Origin: Mucor racemosus
Lineage: Eukaryota > Mucoromycota > Mucoromycetes > Mucorales > Mucoraceae
Length of the DNA: 64,000 bases
Assembly: GCA_027405735.1 (NCBI GenBank)
Contig: JAPEHQ010000015.1
Span: 248,001 to 312,000, forward strand
Reading direction: 5' to 3'
Shown here: positions 1 through 9,850 of the stretch, one piece after another
Layout of the letters: each line of letters starts with the position of its first letter
Position numbering within the stretch: the first letter of the stretch is position 1
Translations under genes and position numbers: made by a program
The notes under the pieces: generated by a model
The model's input: only the letters and a program-made list of their open reading frames with translations
Database searches by the model: none
What the model was told of the DNA's origin: nothing

Positions 1-1398
1 ATATAGATGATCAGTCTAAAGTCTTTAGTTGCTCTTGGCAACACTAATTATTAATATTCTTTACTTTCTATCTTTTATTGTAAGTCTAGATTATCAGAAC
101 TTAGCTTATGTGATTATCAGGGTAATCATTTACAGTGTTTATATGATACATATGCTAAATATGTTAAGGCATAGTTTATTGTCATATTTAAATTACGATT
201 TAAGGTACATTTATATATGCAAATACAACAATATATCCTTGGAATATGAAAACAAAAAGAGAGAAACAACACACGTAGAAAAGGATTTTCAAGGCTTTAC
301 ATTATTTAGCGCATTTAAACCCCTGCTGGATTTCACATTTTAGCCAATAATGTAAAAACAGCATTACAGCGCCTGAACTATATATAAACTAAGCAAGATA
401 GGCAATATCTGTTACTACTATAATAGAAACATAAAATTTTCTACTAGAAAACCCGTCTCTCATATCATACATTTATTAAAAATTGCAAAAACGAGCCCGT
501 GGAGCGACACCGCAATTGAATATAGCAAGACTGAACGGCTAAGTCTCTTATACTATGGTATATCTACAGTAAGTTTCAAATAAAAAAGTATTTATTTCAA
601 CTTTTCTTATATTTAACCATGTAAGGTCTGAAAATTCAGACTTTGTAGCGGACATTTTTGGGGCTCATTTTACCCTTACCAGCACTCATGATTTTGATCA
701 AAAAACAGAAAAATCAAATTTTGATACCAAAATCAACGTTTAAATATACTACATTGTGAGAAAAAATTGTAGCCATGACTGATACACATTTTATAAAAAC
801 TTAATATTGAATGTTACGTAATGAAAATTTGTACTTTTGACCCAAAAACGGTTTTTTGATTAAAGAATTTTCATGTAATATTTTACAATAAAAGTGTTTC
901 TTATTTTTTATTGAGCAAATAGAGCGCTAAATTCTATATGTGTGTATATTTTTTGTTTTTATAATTGGTAGTATAATTAACTCTAGATTTGCAAAATCAG
1001 AAAAAAAAAAATTAAAAAATGACAAAATTGATGATCTGAACAAGAATAATTTTTAAAATTAATATTCCGCTTATAAGCCTTGTAAGTCTTAAAAATAAGA
1101 GATTTTAAAATACTGGAGAACTTTTTCAAGAATTTAGGATGCTATACCCACTTGATTCAAGCTTATTACTGTAAATTTTTATACGTGTTAATATTGTGCG
1201 GTAGTTTATTTAATGATAGTATAGTCTTACTTTATAATTATTGCGCTAGAGGTAATTTATATTGAGTTTTAGTCTTACCTCCAATACTATAAGCATAAAC
1301 ATGGCCATCCCTGGAACCTATTATTGCCTTCTTTTCACTCTCTTTGTCCCAAGCCAATTTATTTAATGCGTCACCAGAACCAACTTAAGTACTTACAA
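1..1398 (-). repeat. Left arm of a 1.4-kb inverted repeat
   Basis: This arm is the reverse complement of 4105-5502; a base at position x pairs with 5503-x throughout. The first and last blocks I compared match base for base, and an identical 104-codon open frame appears in both arms. It contains no convincing host gene, only AT-rich repeat sequence and, at its inner end, a dynein intermediate chain fragment. It starts at base 1, so it may continue outside the window. The inner end stops where an LTR begins (about 1400). Confidence 0.9.
1279..1398 (-). pseudogene. Dynein intermediate chain fragment in left arm
   Basis: This is the mirror copy of the fragment at 4105-4224. Read on the minus strand it encodes a WD-type segment (LNKLAWDKE then GSRDGHVYAYSIGG) typical of the C-terminal propeller of cytoplasmic dynein intermediate chain. 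It is only about 40 codons, lies inside the repeat arm, and is cut at its upstream end by the neighbouring LTR. It cannot be functional. Confidence 0.65.
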
Positions 1399-1399
1399 T

Positions 1400-1939
1400 T
1401 GTCGTATATTTGCAGGTTTAATAAGTAATACTTGAAAAAGAATACAATTAAAATACAATTTGTAATAAATCAGTTCTTCAACTGTATAATAAAAACAAGA
1501 TATCGTTTATTTAGATATAAAAGTATGGCCTTTTATGTTGATTTGACGTTGAGATCCTGAGATGTAATTTGAGGCACTATTGAGCCATTAGATCAGTTTG
1601 ATAGTAATCTATAGATTGAAATGGATCAATCATAATTTAACCGTTCTTGCAGAGCTTGTGAATTGTCTTGTTTCAATGCTGCGCTAAATATGCTTGGATG
1701 TTGATCTGATAGCTACTTGATACTTGATGGATTAACCGCTGAAATAAAATAATATGGTGTTATAACTGAGATCCAAGCGTTCTTGGTAATTACTGGATTA
1801 ACCGTAGTACGCTAGGAGTTGCTTATATCCGATATCCAGACTTTGCACTTCAATACATATCGTAGTCAATAGATTGTAAGATGTATTGATACTGTTGTAG
1901 AAGAAGGCGATAACGTATGATACTAGGTGGCATACAACA
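1400..1939 (-). mobile_element. Solo LTR-like element, family L1
   Basis: About 540 bp that matches 7925-8478 in inverted orientation over its whole length. In sense (minus) orientation it begins TGTTGTATGCC, contains a TATA-like stretch and an AATAAA-like signal near the 3' end, and ends near GACA, which fits an LTR with TG..CA ends. It abuts the inner end of the left repeat arm exactly. I found no target-site duplication, so the boundaries are approximate and it could be the remaining LTR of a damaged element. Confidence 0.6.
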
Positions 1940-3325
1940 CGTTTTATCTACAGTAGTAGGATGTTGGCTTCCAACATATTTCAGTTAAATTGAACAGATA
2001 AAGATATGGTTTATAGGGAGATCTATGAATGCGTGAGAGAGTTCAGATCTATGAACACAAAAAATGATCTAAATTGTGATTTTTCGTCGACCTGTACGAG
2101 ATTTTTTTTGCGGTATACCTGGTGGTTCAAGTGTAATTGAAGTATTTAATTGTAAAACGTATCGAATCAAGATAAAGTTGGTTGATTGATATAACGGATA
2201 ATAAATGCAATGTTATTATTTATTGAATGGGTGTTGCATCCACCGGTTAATTGTAAGATAATGAACCTTTTGATTTGAAATCTGTGGAACAGACAGAGCT
2301 ATTCACGGAAAAAAGTATAAAAAAACAATAGGAATTCGACTAGATAACATTAGGGTTTTATTATCAAGTTAAATTCTACTTGAGGACTTTTGTAATAAAT
2401 AAATGTCCTCTTTATATAGTTTTCATCAGAGAGATTAGGTAAGCATTCCTAGGTCCATACATAGCCAATAGCACCCCTTGTCAAATATAAATCTTGATAG
2501 TAACCAATCGGTGTATTCATAGAATTCATGGGTCCTTGATCATAATGGTGTGATTAAATCCACAGTATGTTGATTGGTCTTTAACTATAAGTTGCTAGGA
2601 TAGAAGCTTGGTAGAAAATTTATATTAGTATGAATCAGCATAATATATCATTTAGTAGTGAAATGTCTATTCATGTCAGCTGTACTTTAATTGAGAATAA
2701 GATGAAATGGAGATCAATATAGTGGATAAATGTGTACATATTCCACAGAAATCCTTATTTTCAAGAAGTCAGCTAACTGATCCATGATAACATTCTCGAT
2801 TGATTCTTATTTTCTAGAGCAAGATCCGGGAAGCGGGATATGTGAGACATATTCACTTGTTGGATTTAGCTATTATATAAAATAAGCTGAACTTAAATGT
2901 GCTGTGTTACTAATGTAAATAAAATGACCTGAAAATGGAATGTCAGAAAGATATAATCGATCCAAAGCTGATCTAATGGATAAATGTAATATAGAATTTG
3001 TATATAAATAGGACAAATTACTGATATTAAATAAAGATTCTCTTCAGTTTTTGTGTGTGATTTAATTTAACAAGTTCCTTTATTAAATTATACATTTTTT
3101 CTTGCTCCATTATTTATTCTAAATCCTGGGCATTTCAATGGGTGAATATAAATGTATAAAGCAAATATTACTTTTGAATGAAAGTACTAATTATTCTGAT
3201 TAAAATTAATAGGTTCAAAAAGCATAATTAAGTGCAATCGTTGTTACTACTAAATCGCATAATTTGGTATGCAGAAAACGTTTGAAGTATTTATTCTTTT
3301 TTTTGACAATGCTGCAAATCATCGC
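1940..3325. other. Gene-free repeat-derived DNA
   Basis: No coding frame of note and no RNA gene seen. The stretch 2330-2420 carries a TATA-like and AATAAA-like segment resembling another decayed LTR, but I found no second copy in this window to confirm it. Confidence 0.5.
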
Positions 3326-3652
3326 TGATCTATCAGAATTACAATATTCGATATATAGAAAATCTCCGACAAATTTAGCAGATCTTATCTATCCAGTAAC
3401 TGGTTCCTTTCACTCAGGAACTAACAATGAAACATAACTTATATATAGCAATATTACCACTGAGCACTGAGACATAACATGTTATATCCATACACATTAA
3501 TAATAATATCTATTATTATATCTAATGGATCCCTGTCCATTAGATCTTATCACACAATTCCAATTCCAATAACTATTTAAACCCATATTTAATTCATTCT
3601 AATAGACGGTACTTTTTACGTTGATTTTAATTTACAAAGTCTCGATAAATCA
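3326..3652 (+). mobile_element. Solo LTR, family L2, perfect 5-bp duplication
   Basis: A 327-bp element with TG at the left end (TGATCTATCAG) and CA at the right end (GATAAATCA). It is flanked by identical pentamers ATCGC at 3321-3325 and 3653-3657, the hallmark of LTR retrotransposon insertion followed by LTR-LTR recombination. A second, reverse-oriented copy lies at 56772-57842 and is interrupted by a later insertion. A TATTTAAACCC promoter-like motif near the 3' end suggests that the plus strand is sense. Confidence 0.85.
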
Positions 3653-4031
3653 ATCGCTCAACATGGTTGAATATTAATGAATCAGAAAAAATACAGCTGG
3701 TAAAAAACTGATACCTAATGTACAATACATCGAGACCAAGATTGATAAAAGATGCATTTATTATGCAGTGAAAATCGCAACATTTTGACGGATAGAAATT
3801 ACAGCACCAAAGTGTTGTTTTTGCCTCAGGATTTTTAAAAGGGTTTAAAATTAAAAGCATACTTCATCGAACTTAGATGTTAAACACTCAGTATATGCTA
3901 TTATTAGCATCATCTTGTTTTTTATTAATTGCTGTATTATTAAAAATCAAGCTTTTCATAGCTTATAACAATCACAATGGGATGTTTCTAATTTTAGATT
4001 AACAATTATCGTAAGGCGGGCTGATAATACG

Positions 4032-4224
4032 TTTGATACTACTGTAAGTGGAACTGGTCAATTTAATTTATGAGATTTGTTGAATGCAAATACCAAGGAA
4101 CCATTTGTAAGTACTTAAGTTGGTTCTGGTGACGCATTAAATAAATTGGCTTGGGACAAAGAGAGTGAAAAGAAGGCAATAATAGGTTCCAGGGATGGCC
4201 ATGTTTATGCTTATAGTATTGGAG
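4032..4224 (+). pseudogene. Dynein intermediate chain pseudo-exon
   Basis: Translation gives DTTVSGTGQFNL, then DLLNANTKEPFVST, then VGSGDALNKLAWDKESEKK and GSRDGHVYAYSIG, interrupted by stops after FNL and after FVST. This order matches the C-terminal WD repeats of cytoplasmic dynein intermediate chain (known family pattern: a VDG..WDLN..TE.P segment, then ALN..W, then G..DG.V.VYD.G). The match ends at a GGAG/GTAAGA exon-intron junction, so the captured piece came from genomic DNA, not from mRNA. The stops make it non-functional. The last 120 bp lie inside the right repeat arm. Confidence 0.7.
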
Positions 4225-5502
4225 GTAAGACTAAAACTCAATATAAATTACCTCTAGCGCAATAATTATAAAGTAAGACTATACTATCATTAAATAAACT
4301 ACCGCACAATATTAACACGTATAAAAATTTACAGTAATAAGCTTGAATCAAGTGGGTATAGCATCCTAAATTCTTGAAAAAGTTCTCCAGTATTTTAAAA
4401 TCTCTTATTTTTAAGACTTACAAGGCTTATAAGCGGAATATTAATTTTAAAAATTATTCTTGTTCAGATCATCAATTTTGTCATTTTTTAATTTTTTTTT
4501 TTCTGATTTTGCAAATCTAGAGTTAATTATACTACCAATTATAAAAACAAAAAATATACACACATATAGAATTTAGCGCTCTATTTGCTCAATAAAAAAT
4601 AAGAAACACTTTTATTGTAAAATATTACATGAAAATTCTTTAATCAAAAAACCGTTTTTGGGTCAAAAGTACAAATTTTCATTACGTAACATTCAATATT
4701 AAGTTTTTATAAAATGTGTATCAGTCATGGCTACAATTTTTTCTCACAATGTAGTATATTTAAACGTTGATTTTGGTATCAAAATTTGATTTTTCTGTTT
4801 TTTGATCAAAATCATGAGTGCTGGTAAGGGTAAAATGAGCCCCAAAAATGTCCGCTACAAAGTCTGAATTTTCAGACCTTACATGGTTAAATATAAGAAA
4901 AGTTGAAATAAATACTTTTTTATTTGAAACTTACTGTAGATATACCATAGTATAAGAGACTTAGCCGTTCAGTCTTGCTATATTCAATTGCGGTGTCGCT
5001 CCACGGGCTCGTTTTTGCAATTTTTAATAAATGTATGATATGAGAGACGGGTTTTCTAGTAGAAAATTTTATGTTTCTATTATAGTAGTAACAGATATTG
5101 CCTATCTTGCTTAGTTTATATATAGTTCAGGCGCTGTAATGCTGTTTTTACATTATTGGCTAAAATGTGAAATCCAGCAGGGGTTTAAATGCGCTAAATA
5201 ATGTAAAGCCTTGAAAATCCTTTTCTACGTGTGTTGTTTCTCTCTTTTTGTTTTCATATTCCAAGGATATATTGTTGTATTTGCATATATAAATGTACCT
5301 TAAATCGTAATTTAAATATGACAATAAACTATGCCTTAACATATTTAGCATATGTATCATATAAACACTGTAAATGATTACCCTGATAATCACATAAGCT
5401 AAGTTCTGATAATCTAGACTTACAATAAAAGATAGAAAGTAAAGAATATTAATAATTAGTGTTGCCAAGAGCAACTAAAGACTTTAGACTGATCATCTAT
5501 AT
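4105..5502 (+). repeat. Right arm of the 1.4-kb inverted repeat
   Basis: Reverse complement of 1-1398. The 2.7-kb spacer between the arms holds two LTR elements. A diverged third copy of this family, in the same orientation as this arm, lies at 27841-29095 and shares the TTAGCCG..CTCAATT..GGGCTCG segment found here at 4960-5020. The near-identity of the arms against the clear divergence of the third copy implies that the inverted duplication is young, or is an assembly artefact. Confidence 0.9.
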
Positions 5503-6480
5503 CTGAATATAATTACATTAGCATAAGTGAGAATTGACACTAAATTTTAGTATGAGAATACTGTTCTAAACAGGTGTGTAAGCAATTCTTAAATCAAATA
5601 TAAATACCAGTAGACATTCACCCTTCATTTTGATTTCCCCATCTCGTTTTTATATTTAATAAAGATTGACCAATTCTCACGTACTTATCTTTCTTTATTA
5701 CATACATTTACAACATATATTCACCATTTGCTAAGGTATATCAGACTATCAAGCTGGTATTCTTTTCTTGTATCTGAATACGAATTTTAGCATAAGGGAA
5801 TAATGCTTTTAATATAGGTAGCAGTCGTTATATTAGAGATTGGTATTTTAATTTAACCCCATTTCAAGATCAAATATCATTATTTACTACTGTATTGTTG
5901 GACGTATATCTTGATTACCAGATCAAATCGAAGGCAATGATATTTATATCATCTACTCAACGAAAAGCTAGAACTGGCTGCAAACCCACGAAATGTTTCA
6001 AAAAAGTGATAAAATTTTAAATGATATAGAAGCAAAAAAAAAAAAAAGGAACAACCTAATGTTTTGTCTAATAACCATAGTTTTGATGTTTTGATCGTAG
6101 CTACTCTATACTTGAAAACAAATCTTTTTACAGCTGACAGTCGTAAACTAAAATAGTAAGTTTAGAGAAGGTTAGTTTGTTTAAATATCACTGTATGTGT
6201 GATAAAGTAACATCTATAATCTTAGATTTGACTTGCATTGCATATAAATTTAAGCAGTAAGTGTTATTTAAGTTTATGCTCGAGTAAAAACCGTTGTTCT
6301 GTAAACATTACTATAGCTATAAACATATTTACAAATGACGATAATTATAAATATATTGGCTCTTGCATGTATTGCTCTACAACATCAACAACGTAGTATT
6401 GAATTGTATTATTGTCTATAACCTATATTAATAAAAGCAAATGTAATTTAAAAATCAATTCCAGTAAAAAAATGCAATGG
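5503..6480. other. AT-rich intergenic DNA
   Basis: No gene, RNA gene or repeat copy recognised. Contains a short A-run near 6035. Confidence 0.5.
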
Positions 6481-6489
6481 AATTTTGAG

Positions 6490-7580
6490 AACGGCACGAT
6501 GCTCATGTACAAACCAGTTTGTGCCCATACGATCAGCTCATCATTATGCTCATGGTCAGATTTTATTATTATGCACTAATAGGGATTGCAGTGGAATTAC
6601 ATACTAAAAACGCTTGATAAAAATAAAACAACCTAAATTCCAAGTGTCGCTCATAAAATATGATGCCACTTGAAATGTGAACAACAATAATAAACAAACG
6701 CTTCAATTAAACACAATAACAAACGCAGGCTAAAAATATGAAATACCCGTTTTGAATCATACATGTCGTGTAGATGATAGCACCCTTGATCACGGCGCAA
6801 TCAGTTACACAAATGACATATATATCAAAACAGAATTCTATCCAAATCAATAATGATAATAAACAAAGATATCACTTTAGTCAACTACTCATCTATATCG
6901 AAGTTGCACTATCAATATAAATAAGATTCAAGCATATAAAAACTACCCCTTAAAAATCAAGGTTACATAAAATAGATATAACAGAAATAAACAAAGCAAC
7001 CATTTCCCAAAAGGTCGATATTGTCACACTTGACATACAATCCCTTATGGTCAATGCTCTACACAATTTACTCCTTAAAATATCAAATCAATAACAATGT
7101 ACTCAAAACTGGAAGATTACTAAATATACATCCATTCAAGTCTGATGGTATCCAAGTTCTCCAAATCACTATAAATACCCTCATACTTTTCAATTATTGT
7201 AACTCTTCAGAAATCTTTTGTAATAAAAACTTTAGCTGATTATAATTGTATTTCTATTGCTTTTATTTTTATATTTTTTTTTATTTTAGTAAATAACTTC
7301 GTCATTTACTGCAGGGATAATGATATGCTTATGGACAATTCTACTATTATTATGCACGCATGGGATTAATATCATGCACATGGACAGAATTTATAATTCT
7401 GCACATACAGGCTTTTCGTTATGCTCGTGTGCGGTTTCCTTTGTTGTGCCCATGTGCATCCTCTTATCTTTTTAGCCATATTCAGTGGGCATGCATAACA
7501 GCTCAGGCTATAGTGTGCAGTCCCACCTGGGCACAGCGAAATCGTCTTGCGCAGCACAGCAGGTCGGCCGTAGTGATTTT
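6490..7580. mobile_element. Remnant with many ATGCTCATG / GCACATG motifs, split by an LTR
   Basis: Flanking and around the LTR at 6587-7313 there is a non-random concentration of GCATG-like words (for example ATGCTCATG, TGCCCATAC, ATGCACATGG, TGCCCATGTGCAT, GGGCATGCATAAC), and the base composition is more GC-rich than the surroundings. The two halves are continuous once the LTR and one duplicated GGGAT are removed. Dense motif arrays of this kind are typical of subterminal regions of non-autonomous DNA transposons. The outer ends are not defined. Confidence 0.4.
6587..7313. mobile_element. Solo LTR, family L3, perfect 5-bp duplication
   Basis: A 727-bp element that begins TGCAGTGGAATTA and ends TTTACTGCA, so its tips are an inverted TGCAGT/ACTGCA. 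It is flanked by GGGAT at 6582-6586 and 7314-7318. The second copy (55913-56640, opposite orientation) has the same tips and its own duplication, CTGAA. A 72-codon frame inside is not conserved enough to be a gene. Which strand is sense is unclear. Confidence 0.88.
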
Positions 7581-7924
7581 ATGGACTTTTTTTGAATTCG
7601 GTTGTATTTTCTTATACTTTTCAAGTTAAATCCCTTATTAGGCTAATAATGTTGTAGGCTGTATTTATGTTTTAATTAAAATAAGCCTTTGAATAATTAT
7701 TAATAGCAGCAATACAGTCGAACCTTAATTTTTGTATGAAATTTCGATACCTACATCTTATAGCTGCTTGTAATATTTGAACAACCGCATCCGGGCTGTC
7801 CGGCAATTTTTTCTAGAAATTTAAAGCTTGGAAATATCATTAGTTGGCCGCTTCTGGATATTGTTCGGCTTTTTTTTTGGAAGAATGACCATTGGCAAAA
7901 ATATGAATCATATACTATATACTA

Positions 7925-8478
7925 TGTTGTATGCCATCAAGTACCGTATGTTATCACCTTCTACATTATGAATACATCTTACAATCTATTGACTACGACA
8001 TGTATTGAAGTACAAACTCTTAATATCCGATATAAGAAACTCTTAGCGTACTACATTTAATCCAGTAATTACCAAGAACGCTTGGACTTCAATTATAACA
8101 CCATATTATTTTATCCCAGCCAGCGGTTAATCAATCAAGTAGCTATCAAATCAACATCCAACAAGCACATTTATCGCAGTATTGAAACAACAAGGCAACT
8201 CACAAATTCTGCAAGCACGGTTGAATCATGATTGATCCATTTATATCTATAGATTACTATCAAACAGATCTAATGGTTTAATAATGACTTAAATTACATC
8301 TCAGAATCTCAATGTCAAATCAATATAAAAGGCCATACTTTTATATATAATAAATAAACGATATCTTGTTTTTATTATACAGTTGTTGAAGAACTGATTC
8401 ATTACTCATTCTCGTTTAATTGTATTATTTTTTTCTTTTAAGTATTATTTATCAAACATAAAAATATAGGACACAACA
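7925..8478 (+). mobile_element. Solo LTR-like element, family L1
   Basis: Begins TGTTGTATGCC and ends near ACACAACA. It matches 1400-1939 in opposite orientation, including the shared AATAAACGATATCTTG block near the 3' end. No 5-bp duplication could be recognised, so the ends are approximate. Confidence 0.6.
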
Positions 8479-8724
8479 GGTGGTTTTATTGGACAGAAAT
8501 ATCATGTTTTGCTGATGGTTTTTTCAGCTTACAGTGATTTGTAAAAATAGAAATATAAACTTTTATGCAAGATATATTTAAATTTATTACCATCATGTAT
8601 AATTGAAGATTAACTGGATCAATATTCACAAGGATGGAATTTTTTTCTTTGTTTTCTGCAGTTGTAAATAACAGTTTATTATTTTTTAAAACTTAAAACT
8701 CATTATCCAGGGCTTAATTTCTGT

Positions 8725-9850
8725 TCTCACAAGATAGGTCTAATTGATTGCTACTCTGCATTTTTTGTTTTAGCAAAAAATATTGATTTTTTGTCGAGAT
8801 AACCAAAATAATAGTTCTTATCACAGCTTAAGACCTATCCTAACGGGGTCCCAAAATTTATTTTTTGAAATGAACGAAAAATGATTCAAAAAACAAAATC
8901 GTTTGAATGCTCGTGAACTGCAAAGTAAGTTGACCTAGAGTATTAAATAACTTTTGTACAGTTTTGAATTCTGCATACATTAAAATAAAAATAAAAAAAA
9001 CATTCTACATTAAATTTTGCGCAAAATGCAATTGAAATTTTGAAGGTTATTTGAAGATACACATCGCTTTTTATAAGCATATTTAAAATATAACCAATTG
9101 AAAGGATGCGCAAAAACATTATCTATCGATCGACCTATTGCAAGATTTTTTAGCTGCATTTTTCGTAGAGAAAACGAGATTTTTGTCAAAAAAATTTTCA
9201 GTTTCAGAATTTGGGATGAGGGTATACAAGGGGAAAATGGACTCTAGAAATGGAGGTACCTTTTTGTACACATTTTTGAGGATATCTCCACGAAAAATCA
9301 ACATTTTGAAAAACTCTAAATTAAGTCTGAGAGAGCTCAACAAGCTTAATGAGATGAATGTAAAAAAAATGTTGCTCAATTTAACCAATATTTTGAAACC
9401 TACTATAGAAATGTCAAAAAAATGAAAAAAAAAAAAAAAAGTGCCCAGAAATTTTTTATATTAAAATATGTTATAGAGCACTTTAAAACAAGTAAGTTTT
9501 ATTATTAAAAAGTGTTAGTATAGCTTAATGTTTTCTAGAGATATGAAGCCTCAAAATTTCCAATCCTTTAGCAGTGAAATACGCGAAAAAAATCTGAAAC
9601 CTTAGCACTGAAAAATTAATACCAACAGCAAAAAATAGGATATTTTTGGATACTTAATTTTGAATTAAAGCTGAACATCTCAGGTTTATTGACATATAAT
9701 TTTTTCTTGGTATTATTTTGTGAAAAAGAAAGTTGAGCAATGATGAAAAGTCAGACCCACTTTTAAGGAAAAAGTAGTAAATTTTACGCGTTTTGGAGCT
9801 TTTTGAGAGATAGAAAATAAACCTAGGAATAAGTGATATGATGTAATTAA
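8725..9850 (+). repeat. R1 repeat, copy A
   Basis: About 1.1 kb shared with 18330-19915 and with the backbone of 55280-58255, both in the opposite orientation. Landmarks are an AGATAGGTCTAATTGATTGC block at the left, a TAGAGAAAACGAGATTTTTGTC block near 9170 and an ATTTTACGCGTTTTGG block near 9785. There is no long conserved frame, so it looks like a non-coding, non-autonomous element of unknown class. Copies B and C extend further at one end than this copy, so this one is truncated there. Confidence 0.8.

Noticed and set aside
29..343. 104-codon frame, repeated at 5160-5474
   Set aside because: It is identical only because it lies in the palindrome arms; the hydrophobic, Tyr/Ile-rich composition is that of translated AT-rich DNA and the diverged third repeat copy does not keep the frame.
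7360..7629. 89-codon hydrophobic frame
   Set aside because: Falls in the GCATG-rich element; codons follow the motif repeats on both strands.
9138..9425. 95-codon frame in R1 copy A
   Set aside because: The matching frame in copy B is different in length and copy C is broken; no sign of coding constraint.
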